Positions 31,944-42,923 of a stretch of DNA of 64,000 nt are shown piece by piece; positions within the stretch are counted from its first letter, which is position 1; every line of letters begins with the position of its first letter. Source of the DNA: Dactylorhiza incarnata. Taxonomy: Eukaryota > Streptophyta > Magnoliopsida > Asparagales > Orchidaceae. The stretch is taken from positions 6,100,001-6,164,000 of the forward strand of contig JAWHQI010000005.1 in the NCBI GenBank assembly GCA_033032865.1. Reading direction: 5' to 3'. The position numbers were made by a program, and so were the translations under genes. The notes under the pieces were generated by a model. That model was not told where the DNA came from. It worked only from the letters and a program-made list of their open reading frames with translations, and did not search any database.

Positions 31944-33987
31944 TGTAACACCCCAAAAATTGTAGTCCAGCGAGGTAGGCGGAGTGGTAGCGTCGCGCTC
32001 GGAATAGGCTGAAAATTCCATAGCAGGTTCTTCACGCACGCTCACTGGCCTCCTTCACGCACGACCAGTGGTCGTGCGCCTGATCGTGTGTTAATTCACA
32101 AGGGTTGAAGGTCGGCTGATTGTCTAGTGCGCACGATCACGGGATGTTGGCCGCGCATGATCACTGACCGTGCGCCGCTGCTCGTGCGCACTGTTTATTC
32201 TGCTCCGCGAAAAGTGACGGGGAAGATGATCCGGCCGTCCAAAAATGTTGGGATTTGATCCAACGGCTGCGATGGATGGCTGGGGGGTTTTAGGGCTTGG
32301 TAGAGGAGTTAAACCCTCATTATTTCCAAGACTTTCTCTCTCTTAGGTTGGAGAAAGGAGGAGGAGGCAAAGAGGAAGAAGAAGGGGAATCCGCCATTGC
32401 CGGAGCTTCGGAGCTCCGTTCGCCGATCCGAGACCGGCAACGCGTAGAGGGCGTCGAGGTGCTTCTTCTCCACCGTTTGTTTGCAAGCTTCTCATGGCTA
32501 GGAGGAGATCTCAAAAGGTAACGACATTTCTCCTCCCGGTCTTTAGGATGCGTGCATGGCATCCCTTTAATTTCTGCATTTTGGCACCAGATCCATCGAG
32601 TGAGAGGGTTCCGGGTCGCCTTGGTTCAAAAGGAACCATCAGGTTGATTGAGTCCGTCCCCGACATGATTTGCACTAGAGATCCACTCCGTTAGCGGATT
32701 AGGCATTGTGGGTGAAGCCGGATTTGTGGCCATTGGTCCGATTCGGTGATGTTGATTTACGCGCATCTTAGGGGTTTTGTTAGAAATCCGAATACGGCGA
32801 ACTCGTCGTTCTGATGCCCTTGTAGCTTCGTGTGGTAACGAACGTTGGGTTTAAGGCGGAGAAATAATGTGCGGAATAGGGGGCTTGTGATGCCTAGTGT
32901 GTTGCGAAGGCGCGATTGGTCTTTGTGGTCGGCTGGCTATCCCGTGAAGACTGAGATTCACGTGTGGAGAGTGTCCCGACAAGATTAGTCCCTTCGATTG
33001 TTGACTGACGAGAATTCCTGTGCTACGGATGAGTCCGTTGACGGTCGCCAGGCGAGGCAATCGGTGGACGTTATCCTGAGAGTAAGTCTAGGGCCTTGGG
33101 ACGTTTTTGTTAGCCAGAATTCTTAGTGTCGGTCTTGTGTGTTGTTGGCGGCCCGAGCGTGTGAGTTGTTAGACAAGCCCGATGGCATGGTGAGCCAGGC
33201 GAGGCGGGTCTCAGCGAGAGATCTTGCCTTGGGCTACGATGCCCTTGCGGGGAAATGATGAGTACCCCTGTGTTTGTGATGTGATGATGATGTGATAGAT
33301 TCATACGCTTTAGGGTGCCTTGGGTGAAACCCTGGTTTGCATTCATTTTGCATTGGTAGGCCCCTTTTTATTATCTGCTCAACATAGAAACATGGATGCT
33401 GTATGTGACACTCATACCTGTTTTTATGCTGTTTCCTTTTATGTACATTTGCATACGAAGTGCTGATTTGCAAGGTGAAGTAGTTCCCCGGGGTCCGCTA
33501 GGACGGCCGGGAGGAGGGATGTTGTTACACCGTTTGTGGTCAGCCATAACTGACCCTCGTTTACCGCTCTTTGTGATTTGGTTGCAGGGCAAGAATCACA
33601 GGCTGGACCCAGCGCGCCGGCCAAAAAGGCCTAAAGCCTCATGAAGTGTTTACCTTGTCTTCATGCACTTCTATTATTACATTTTGTTGTAACCGGCTTG
33701 CATGCCGAGGTAGTTTAGGTAAAACTACTATCTGTCCCCTTTTGTTGGGACGTCCTTTTGTGTTGAATGTTTGGTGATTTGGACTGTGGTTTTGTATGGC
33801 CTTAAGGCCAGTTGGACTCCTATGTAGTGTGGACAATCTTTGTGTTTTATGTTTGTTTCCGCTGTGTTGTCTGAGTTTTGTGAATGGGTAGTCAATATCA
33901 TCTTTTAATACTGAAGCTGTGGCGATTATATGCCGTGGGGTCCCGGCCGGACCCATGTTATATGATCATTGCAGGAGAGGTGTTACA
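31944..33987 (+). repeat. G5 5' LTR with GCGCACGA array
   Basis: 2044 bp. The array at 32033-32190 holds about nine CGCACGA/TCGTGCG motifs, including a GCACGACCA-TGGTCGTGC palindrome. This is the same motif as in G2, although the LTRs are otherwise unrelated. I see no clear TATA box. The remaining 1.8 kb has no supported gene. Confidence 0.93.
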
Positions 33988-33991
33988 ATTT

Positions 33992-34003
33992 TGTATCAGA
34001 GGC
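33992..34003 (+). other. G5 primer-binding site
   Basis: TGTATCAGAGGC, close to the initiator-Met type TGGTATCAGAGC but imperfect, 4 bp after the LTR. Confidence 0.7.
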
Positions 34004-34160
34004 AGGTTTGAGTATTCTTGCGAGGTCTAGTGTATTTGGATCGCGTAAGAGATTGTCCACATAGGAGTACTGTGCGGGATCATGAGTATCCCTGCGTTTG
34101 AGTCTTGTGAATAGAGCTTGATAAGTCTTTTTCCTTGCTTATGCTAGGATGTTGGCGACG

Positions 34161-35290
34161 ATGCGGGGACGTCGAGGAGGCAAGAGGAGCCTTCGGGAAG
34201 CAGTGCGACTGCTCCGGGCCTCGTGAATGTGGGCATGTCCCCGGCTGATTTCTGTCGCATGCTAGCGGAAGCAATGGTAGCGGCCCAAGCTGGAGCGATG
34301 CCACGGGTTCCGACACCGGTGGTGCAAGTTGCGACTCCTGTTACTCCGGCGGCTACGCCGGCTACACCGGATGTCGAAGTGAGGCAAGCAAAGCCAATAG
34401 CGGAGAGAGCTATTCCGATGGGTGATCGATTCATGAAATACTTCTTGAGTTTCCACCCTCCGACATTCAAGGGAGTGGGCACTCCAACGGATGCCGAGGA
34501 TTTGCTTTCGAGGATCCAGGAGCTCTTGAAGGCAGCTGAGAGGCAGTCTCACTTTGCGAGTTTCATGTTAGAGGGCGATGCGAAGTTGTGGTGGGTGAAC
34601 CATAACGGTCGCCATTTTGTTGGGCGTGTTCCGTCCATGGAGGAGTTCGGGAACGCTTTCCTAAAGCGTTATATTTCGGCTTCGACAAGGTTAGCACTGC
34701 AGCGGCAGTTTCTGCATTTGGTGCAGCGGGAGAAGACAGTGGATGAATATCTGCAAGAGTTCACTCATTTGGGTCGTTATGCGGGAACGACCATGCCAGA
34801 TGATGAAGAGAGGGATAATCTCTTCTATCAAGGGTTGAGAGAAAATTTAAGGCAACCACTCATAGCCTTGAAGAATGCGGGATTCAATGAATTGGTCGAA
34901 GCCGCTCGCACACTGGAGAGCGACTTGGAGCAAACCCAATGGCGAAAGGGTGTTGCGGCAAAGCAGGGAGAAGGAAAGCCTTCTCAGTCCAAATCTCAGT
35001 GGAAGTCTGAGGGAAACCGATATAAGAAGAAACCCCGTCCTAATAGGACTGGGGAGAGAAGTGGCGCACCCTCGGGAGACTTTCGATTCAAAGGTCCGTT
35101 GACTTGTTACCAGTGTGGCAAGGTGGGTCACATTAGTCGGTTTTGTACCGAGGGCGGAGCTGAGCCAGAGCCGAGACAGGAACAATCGGTGCGTTCGGGT
35201 CCCGGTGTTGCAGAGAAGGGGAAAGCGGCGGAGTCGAGTGCTTCGCAGTTCCCTCCAATGCAGCCTAGAGCCTATAATCTTGGGCAATAG
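34161..35290 (+). pseudogene. gag: G5 Gag (chromovirus type)
   Basis: Particle protein. The probable start is ATG 34161 (MRGRRGG), with a one-base shift near 34180 before QEEPSGSSATAPG and the long frame. Retrotransposon Gag core: FMKYFLSFHPPTFKGVG, AKLWWVNHN, FGNAFLKRYIS, LVQREKTVDEYLQEFTHLGRYA. Zinc knuckle CYQCGKVGHISRFC (35106-35147). It ends at TAG 35288-35290. The following bases (GAAGCGATACGTCAACCC) keep the frame to 35321, so this TAG is probably a mutated CAG and Gag was once continuous with the protease through the intron-like gap. Confidence 0.85.
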
Positions 35291-35321
35291 GAAGCGATAC
35301 GTCAACCCGACGTGGTGAAAG

Positions 35322-35398
35322 GTACGAAAAGTTTAAGTTTTCGGTTGTTACTATAATGTAGGTTGCGGCCTTTTATGTTTATTTTTGCACGTGGTTAG
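35322..35398 (+). other. Candidate intron between G5 gag and protease
   Basis: 77 bp, GAAAG|GTACGA ... GTGGTTAG|GTTTCG. It contains stops, and removal joins the gag-side frame (DVVK) to the protease frame ([10 protein letters not shown]) in phase. It could also be a simple inter-ORF spacer. Confidence 0.5.
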
Positions 35399-37347
35399 GT
35401 TTCGTGCTAGTTTCGGGCTACCCCTCTCGAGTGTTGTTCGACACGGGGGCGTCACACTCTTTTCTTGTGGAAAGTTTTATCCGGAAGATTGGTGCTGAGT
35501 CCGTAGAGGCAGAAGTGGAGCTGAGTGTGCGTATGCCGAATGGGTCTTTCATGACTACCATGAGGAAGGGACGCATTGTGATGCAAATTGGCGATTATGA
35601 TTTCGTGTTGGTAGCAGCGATTCTGCCACTAGCCGAATTCGACGTTATCTTAGGGATGGACTGGCTTGCCGCGCAGCGAGCTAGTATCGATTGCCAGTTG
35701 AAGGTGGTAACCCTGAGAGGAGAAGGTAAAGCAGAGGTCAAGTTCGAAGGCCTAAGCGGAGTTGCTTGCTCCCTGATTTCCGCCGTGCAAATGAGGCGTG
35801 CAGTAAACCAAGGAGGCAAGGCATTTTTGGCTTTGTTGGAGACTCACTCCACAAAGTTGGCCATTGGAGAAGTTCCGGTGGTGGAAGAATTTGAGGACGT
35901 ATTCCCCGAGGAGCTTCCGGGAGCACCCCCTCAGCGTGAGATCGATTTTTCGATCGAGTTGGTACCGGGTGCGAGGCCGGTGTCGCGTCCTCCGTTTAGG
36001 ATGGCACCGAAGGAACTGGCCGAGTTAAAGGTTCAGTTGCAGGAGTTGTTAGAGCAAGGGTACATTAGGCCCAGCTCTTCGCCGTGGAGCGCGCCGGTAT
36101 TGTTTGTGAAGAAGAAAGACGGAAGTATGCGGTTGTGTATCGACTACCATGAACTGAATAAATTGACCGTTAAGAATAAATATCCGATTCCGCGAATCGA
36201 TGATTTATTCGACCAGTTAGTAGGGTCGGTGGTGTACTCCAAGTTAGACTTGAAGTCGGGGTACTACCAGTTGAAGATTCGAGAAGAGGATATCGCTAAG
36301 ACAGCGTTTGAGACTCGGTATGGCCATTACGAGTTTTCGGTGATGCCGTTCCGACTGACGAACGCGCCATCTGTCTTCATGGGTCTGATGAATCGGGTTT
36401 TTCGATCGTTTCTAGATTCGTTCGTGGTGGTGTTTATTGATGACATTTTGGTGTACTCAAAAACAGAGGCAGAGCATGAGTCTCACTTGAGGCTGGTATT
36501 GCAGACTCTAAGGGAGAATCAGCTTTATGCTAAGTTCTCAAAATGCGAGTTTTGGATCGAGAAGGTGGCTTTCTTGGGTCACGTAATTAGTGGAGATGGG
36601 GTGGCAGTAGATCCAGCGAAGATTGAAGCCATTAGGGATTGGCCTGTATTGAGAACCGTGGCGGAAGTTCGGAGCTTCCTTGGACTAGCCGGTTATTACA
36701 GAAGGTTCGTGGAGAACTTTTCGCGGATGGCATTGCCCCTCACCACTCTCACTCGCAAGGACCAAAGGTTCGTATGGACACCGGAGTGTGCCAGTGCATT
36801 TGAGAATTTGAAGGAAAGGTTGATGTCTGCTCCAATCCTTTGTCTTCCTAGTGGGACGGAAGGATTTCAGATTTTCAGCGACGCGTCAGGTTGCGGGTTG
36901 GGTTGCGTGCTGGTGCAGCACGGCAAGGTGATAGCGTATGGGTCAAGGCAGTTAAATACTCATGAGAGGAATTATCCTGTCCACGATCTGGACTTGGCGG
37001 CGGTAATTTTTGCGCTAAAGTTGTGGCGGCACTACGTTTATGGTGCGAAGGTGGAGATCTTCACGGATCACAAAAGCCTGAGGTACCTCCTGGACCAGAA
37101 GGATTTGAATATGCGCCAGCGTAGGTGGGTCGAGTTCCTTGGGGACTACGATGTGGAGATTCAGTATACGCCGGGTAAAGCCAACGTGGTGGCAGATGCC
37201 TTGAGTAGGAAGTACTCCGGGCAAGGAAATTGGATGGAGGCGCATGATGAGCGTTTGATACGAGACCTGGAGTCCCTGGATATTTCTTGTGGGGGCAAGA
37301 GGCGAGTCTGGCGTGGCTCGTTTGAACTGGATGGAAATGCAGTATGA
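35399..37347 (+). CDS. G5 protease, reverse transcriptase and RNase H
   Basis: About 650 codons open. Protease: [10 protein letters not shown] (catalytic Asp near residue 13) and [55 protein letters not shown], and the catalytic block [11 protein letters not shown]. RNase [62 protein letters not shown]. It ends out of frame with integrase at a G run (37291-37295). The first sense codon is GTG/GTT after the gap, with no ATG, consistent with translation as part of Gag-Pol. Confidence 0.92.
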
Positions 37348-38800
37348 CATAACAGATCGAATCCGAGAGGCGACGAGCGCAAATGAAGAGTGCCAACAGT
37401 GGGCGTTGGAGGCTCAACAAAGCGAAGGCACGGCTTTGGAGATGGTTGGTGGGATTCTGAAGAGAGACGGAAGGATCTGTATTCCGCGTTTTGGCAAGCT
37501 TCGCGAGGAGTTGATGTTTGAAGCTCACTTTACGACGTACTCCGTTCATCCAGGAAGTACAAAGATGTACGCGGATATGAAGAAATTTTTTTGGTGGCCT
37601 GGGATGAAGCGGGATGTAGCCGAGTACGTGAGCCGATGTCAGACTTGTGCCTTGGTGAAGGCTGAGTGCCAAAGTCCCGGTGGGTTCTTGAAGCCTCTCC
37701 CTATTCCCGAATGGAAGTTCGATGACATCTCCATGGATTTTGTACATGGTTTGCCTCGATCGCAGCAGGGTAACGATGCGATTTGGGTGATAGTGGATCG
37801 CCTGACCAAGGTGGCTCACTTCATTCCGAATCAGAAGGGCGATAGCGTGGAGAAGCTCGTGGAGCTTTATGTTCGAAACATTGTGCGGTTGCACGGGATT
37901 CCGAAGAGCATCGTTAGTGATCGCGATGGGCGTTTCACTTCGAAGGACTGGAGGCTAGTACAGAAGAGCTTAGGCACAAAGCTCAAGTTTAGTACCGCGT
38001 TCCATCCGCAGACCGATGGTCAGACAGAGCGAACGAACCGTACGATGGAGGACATGTTGAGAATGTGTGCTCTCGACTTTGGTAAAGGTTGGGAAGACCA
38101 CCTCTTCATGGTGGAGTTTGCCTATAACAATAGCTTCCAGGCGAGTATCAAAATGGTGCCCTATGAAGCTTTATATGGAAGGAAGTGTCGAACGCCGATG
38201 TCTTGGGTGGAGGTGGGAGACACTAAGCTGTTGGGTAAGCAAGTGGTGGAAGATGCTTGCGAGATTGTGCGGACGGTTCAGGAGCGCATGAAGGTTGGTC
38301 AGGATCGACAAGTGAAGTATTTCAACGCGCGCCACAGAAATGTGGAGTTTGCAGTGGGCGACATGGTCTACCTGAAGATCAAGCCGTTCAAGGGTGTTTC
38401 GCGGGTGCGGCGACTCAAGAAGTTGAGTCCGCGGTATCTGGGTCCGTTCGAGGTTACGGAACATATAGGCGAAGCAGCCTATCGTTTGGCATTATCTGCA
38501 GAGCTGAGTGGATTACACGATGTCTTCCATGTCTCTGTGTTGAGGAAAGCTCTGGTGGAGCCAAGCGTCGTAGTCGAAGCGGCAACGGTGCTAGTGATGG
38601 AGGATTTGGGGGCGAGGGTTCGTCCGGTTGGCGTGGAGGATTCGAAAGTCCGGTAGTTGCGCAACAAGGAAGTCAAACTTGTAAAGGTGCGATGGGACAA
38701 CTACGGGCGAGATGAATTCTCTTGGGAGCGTGAGCAAGCGATGCGGGAGGATTTCCCGGAACTTTTTGCTCCAGGTATGCTTTATGAATTTCCTGTTTAA
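37289..38800 (+). pseudogene. G5 integrase with chromodomain-like tail
   Basis: Entered by a frameshift at the G run near 37291. HHCC domain: HFTTYSVHPGSTKM...CQTCALVK. Core: FDDISMDFVHGLPRS (first Asp), IVSDRDGRFTSKDW (second), FHPQTDGQTERTNRTMEDMLR (Glu). C-terminal GPF module LSPRYLGPFEVTEHIG. TAG at 38654-38656 sits where a Gln is expected. The same frame then continues LRNKEVKLVKVRWDNYG...SWEREQAM to a stop at 38800. That tail has the layout of the chromodomain-type end of chromoviruses, which directs insertion to heterochromatin. Confidence 0.87.
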
Positions 38801-38830
38801 ATTCTGAAATTTCGAGGATGAAATTCTTTT

Positions 38831-38844
38831 AAGGGGGGTGGAGT
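38831..38844 (+). other. G5 polypurine tract
   Basis: AAGGGGGGTGGAGT directly before the 3' LTR. Confidence 0.85.
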
Positions 38845-40899
38845 TGTAACACCCCAAAAATAATAGTCCAGCGAGGTAGGCGGAGTGGTAGCGTCGCGCT
38901 CGGAATAGGCTGAAAATTCCATAGCAGGTTCTTCGCGCACGCTCACTGGCCTCCTTCGCGCACGACCAGTGGTCGTGCGCCTGATCGTGCGTTAATTCAC
39001 AAGGGTTGAAGGTCGGCTGATTGTGTAGTGCGCACGATCAGGGGATGTTGGCCGCGCACGATCACTGACCGTGCACCGCTGCTCGTGCGCACTGTTTATT
39101 CTTCTCCGCGAAAAGTGACGGGGAAGATGATCCGGCCGTCCAAAAATGTTGGGATTTGATCCAACGGCTGCGATGGATGGCAGGGGGGTTTTAGGGCTTG
39201 GTAGAGGAGTTAAACCCTCATTATTTCCAAGACTTTCTCTCTCTTAGGTTGGAGAAAGGAGGAGGAGGCAAGGAGGAAGAAGAAGGGGAATCCGCCATTG
39301 CCGGAGCTTCGGAGTTCCGTTCGCCGATCCAAGACCGGCAACGCGTAGAGGGCGTCGAAGTGCTTCTTCTCCACCGTTTGTTTGCAAGCTTCTCATGGCT
39401 AGGAGGAGATCTCAAAAGGTAACGACATTTCTCCTCCCGGTCTTTAGGATGCGTGCATGGCATCCCTTTAATTTCTGCATTTTGGCACCGGATCCGTCGA
39501 GTGAGAGGGGTCCGGGTCGCCTTGGTTCAAAAGGAACCATCGGGTTGATTGAGTCCATCCCCGACATGATTTGCACTAGAGATCCGCTCCGTTAGCGGAT
39601 TAGGCATTGTGGGTGAAGCCGGATTTGTGGCCATTGGTCCGATTCGGTGATGTTGATTTACGCGCATCTTAGGGGTTTTGTTAGAAATCCGAATACGGCG
39701 AACTCGTCGTTGTGATGCCCTTATAGCTTTGTGTGGTAACGAACATTGGGTTTAGGGCGGAGAAATAATGTGCGGAATAGGGGGCTTGTGATGCCTAGTG
39801 TGTTGCGAAGGCGCGATTGGTCTTTGTGGTCGGCTGGCTATCCCGTGAAGACTGAGATTCACATGTGGAGAGTGTCCCGGCAAGATTAGTCCCTTCAATT
39901 GTTGACTGACGAGAATGTCTGTGCTACGGATGAGTCCGTTGACGGTCGCCAGGCGAGGCAATCGGTGGACGTTATCCCGAGAGTAAGTCCAGGGCCTTGG
40001 GACGTTTTTGTTAGCCAGAATTCTTAGTGTCGGTCATGTGTGTTGTTGGCGGCCCAAGCGTGTGAGCTGTTAGACAAGCCCGATGGCATGGCGAGCCAGG
40101 CGAGGTGGGTCTCAGCGAGAGCTCTTGGCCTTGGGCTACGATGCCCTTGCGGGGAAATGACGAGTACCCCTGTGTTTGTGATGTGATGATGATGTATGAT
40201 GATGTGATAGATTCATACGCTTTAGGGTGCCTTGGGTGAAACCCGGGTTTGCATTCATTTTGCATTGGTAGGCCCCTTTTTATTATCTGCTCATCATAGA
40301 AACATGGATGCTGTATGTGACACTCATACCTGTTTTTATGCTGTTTCCTTTTATGTACATTTGCATACGAAGTGCTGACTTGCAGGGTGAAGTAGTTCCC
40401 CGGGGTCCGCTAGGACGGCCGGAAGGAGGGATGTTGTTACACCGTTTGTGGTCAGCCATAGCTGACCATCATTTACCGCTCTTTGTGATTTTGTTGCAGG
40501 GCAAGAATCACAGGCTGGACCCAGCGCGCTGGCCAAAAAGGCCTAAAGCCTCATGAAGTGCTTACCTTGTCTTCATGCACTTCTATTATTACATTTTGTT
40601 GTAACCGGCTTGCATGCCGAGGTAGTTTAGGTAAAACTACTATCTGTCCCCTTTTGTTGGGACGTCCTTTTGTGTTGAATGTTTGGTGATTTGGACTGTG
40701 GTTTTGTATGGCCTTAAGGCCAGTTGGACTCCTATGTAGTGTGGACAATCTCTGTGTTTTACGTTTGTTTCCGCTGTGTTGTCTGAGTTTTGAGAATGGG
40801 TAGTCAATATCATCTTTTAATACTGAAGCTGTGGCGATTATATGCCGTGGGGTCCCGGCCGGACCCATGTTATATGATCATTGCAGGAGAGGTATTACA
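38845..40899 (+). repeat. G5 3' LTR
   Basis: 2055 bp partner of 31944-33987. Motif array 38934-39090 is conserved, with small changes such as TTCGCGCACGC here versus TTCACGCACGC in the 5' copy. Confidence 0.94.
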
Positions 40900-41097
40900 T
40901 CGCGTACGAAGTACATAGAGATTCATCACCATTTCATTCGTGAGAAGGTGTTGGAGGGATCTCTGATTGTGGAGCATGTGCAGAGCAAGGAGGACGTTGC
41001 TGACATATTCACTAAGCCGCTGGCGAAGGGACCTTTTGGTCGGTTGCGAAGTTTGCTTGGGCTGACTTCCACTTCCCACTTCAAGGGGGAGTGTTAA
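40900..41097 (+). pseudogene. C4 RNase H, C-terminal remainder
   Basis: Frame from 31943 resumes after the G5 TSD: SKYIEIHHHF-type end (TKYIEIHHHFIREKV), VADIFTKPLAKGPF and the stop at 41095-41097. The last Cys and stop codons (TGT TAA) are the first six bases of the C4 3' LTR. Confidence 0.9.
41082..41091 (+). other. C4 polypurine tract
   Basis: CAAGGGGGAG directly before the 3' LTR, lying inside the last codons of pol. Confidence 0.82.
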
Positions 41098-42227
41098 ATT
41101 TTTGAAGTGGAAGTGAAGTTGAGCTGGGCGGTCTGAATATTAGAGACCGCAGAGATCGCGCGGTCTTCGTTGATTCTCTGGTCGGTTTATCTTAGCAGTT
41201 TGTTCTAAGCGGTCTAATCTGGGAGACCGCCTCTTTTGTCCGGGCGGCTTGCGCGGGTTGGTCTGGAGACTTGTCCTAAGTCGGACAGATGTTCTTGGTC
41301 CGCCTTCTTGTAGACCGGGCGGTCTGCTTGTTGAGACCGTAGTGACCGGGCGGTTTGGTTCTAACCGCAAGGTTTAATAAAGGATCTGTGAGCTTTGCCG
41401 AGCTCGGGCGGTCTGCTTTGCGAGACCGCTCGCGATTTGATGGGAAGTTATTGTATCCCGGTTGTGCGGTGACGACATCCGTCTACCCGCCTATAAATAG
41501 GGGTGCAGGGCCCGTCATTAATAACGAGAATTGTAAGAACTCAAAGTTGGCTTGATTGTGTCGGTCTCTTTTTGAGGTCGCGCGGTTTGAGATTTAGTCT
41601 GACCGGTTTCTGTGTTCGCAGGTTAAGCGGTTTGCAGCTCGCGGTCAGCTTGTCTCCTTCTTCCAGCTTTGAATAAACCAATCTGGGCGGACTATGTTTA
41701 GGAGTTTGCGGTTTGTGCAACAGACTCAGTTGATCAGGCGGTCTTAAGCGGCCAGGCGGTCTTGAGTTGCAGTTTGTCACAGAAAGTAGTTCTTGTTCAG
41801 AGTTCGCGGGTTTCTTCTTTGATCAAGACCGTGCGGTCTAGGCGATCAAGAAGTGTGAACTGTTTTGTTTTCAGCAGAGGAATAAGCAGCGAGTTGGCGG
41901 TCTGGGGTTGCGGTCTGGCAGGTGCGGTCTGTACTCTGTTCACGAGGTCTCAGCGGCTTCCGTCCAGCTTGCCTGTTCGCGCGGTCTGGCAGTCTCAAGT
42001 GCCAGGTCGTTGCAGCTTGTTTTTTCCCTTAGTGATGTGTGCTTCTCTCTTCGGTGATTCTGATGAATCATGTCTCGCCATGTATACCTTGCATTGTAAA
42101 GAGATATTCAACACCATAGTACTATTCGTTCTTCTCATTGTCACTGTGTGCTACACTTTTGAAAGGTTTTGTGATGTGTGTTCCGCGTATTATTTCACTT
42201 CATCTCCGGACCTCAAGTTTTTCAACA
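41092..42227 (+). repeat. C4 3' LTR
   Basis: 1136 bp, same length as the 5' copy with scattered transitions. GCGGTCT/AGACCGC motifs from 41128 to 41996, TATA box 41492-41499. Confidence 0.94.
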
Positions 42228-42232
42228 ATCCT

Positions 42233-42910
42233 AACCCCAGACATGGCCTCGAGCACCCTTATATCTAATCTCCTAGACCTAGTCGCCAACTCACGCGGCG
42301 AATTATCACCTAAGCCGCGCAAGGACCTAGTCGTCAACACAAGGCGATTTTACTATAAAAATTCACAATAATGAAATAAAGCAAATAACAAAAACTCCCT
42401 CTATGAGATTTCTGAAGATGAGGATGAAGGATCAATGTAGCATAAGGGAGGTTGAAGCGACCGTTCTTCGGATGCAGCGTGACGGCTTCCTTCTCCAGAA
42501 ATCTTCTTTGGATTTGAGTGGGAGATGAACTTTTGGCAGAGTAACAACTCTTGAATTTTGGCACAAGTAATCTCTCTGGAATGTCTTTTTAAAACGAGAG
42601 AGAAGACATCAATTTATACAACTTGAAGATAGCGCCCACGGTAGCTCCTAACATGTGCGATAGCGTTCGTGTAGAAGCGGTTACAAAATAGTCGCGGCGT
42701 GGCGTTGTGTGCACGAGCTCGAGCTAGCGCCAGGCGGTATCACTAGCGCTGGCGGTAGTGTTTCTTTCAAAAAGTTGATTTCAACTGCTTTCTACCTGTG
42801 GAGTATTGCACCTATAGTTCCTACACGCTATAAACACACGACAAGTAAGATCAAATACAATATGGGATTTGTTATTCTCAAACAAAGAGATGTGACACAC
42901 ATGTCCAATA
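42233..42910 (-). repeat. C3 3' LTR, first piece (U3)
   Basis: Completes the split LTR. On the minus strand it starts TATTGGACATG, with the expected TGTTGG changed to TATTGG. Motif array GCGCTAGC/GCGGTAGC-type at 42630-42760 and minus-strand TATA box TATAAATT at 42611-42618. Confidence 0.9.
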
Positions 42911-42923
42911 ATCTCCCCCTTTT
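42911..42923 (-). other. C3 polypurine tract
   Basis: On the minus strand AAAAGGGGGAGAT, directly before the 3' LTR. Confidence 0.85.

Larger units (their letters stand above)
31944..40899 (+). mobile_element. G5: Ty3/gypsy chromovirus-type retrotransposon, nearly complete
   Basis: LTRs 31944-33987 (2044 bp) and 38845-40899 (2055 bp), starting TGTAACACCCC and ending TTACA. The target duplication is imperfect: GCGCG (31939-31943) versus TCGCG (40900-40904). Order gag-PR-RT-RH-IN with a chromodomain-like C-terminal tail; the Tekay/Del group is likely. Only two nonsense codons and two frameshifts are seen, so it is comparatively young. Confidence 0.93.
26822..42227 (+). mobile_element. C4: Ty1/copia retrotransposon, split by G5
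   Basis: LTRs 26822-27957 and 41092-42227, both 1136 bp, TG...CA. Perfect TSD ATCCT (26817-26821, 42228-42232). PBS, gag, PR, IN, RT and RH are in copia order. G5 sits inside RNase H, and the frame resumes at 40905. It has at least eight lesions. The lineage within copia is not decided; LTR and Gag differ fully from C1-C3. Confidence 0.94.

Noticed and set aside
32297..32694. Short ORFs in the G5 LTRs (about 32297-32694 and 39198-39595)
   Set aside because: Same reasoning: LTR sequence in duplicate, no domain, overlapping frames on both strands.
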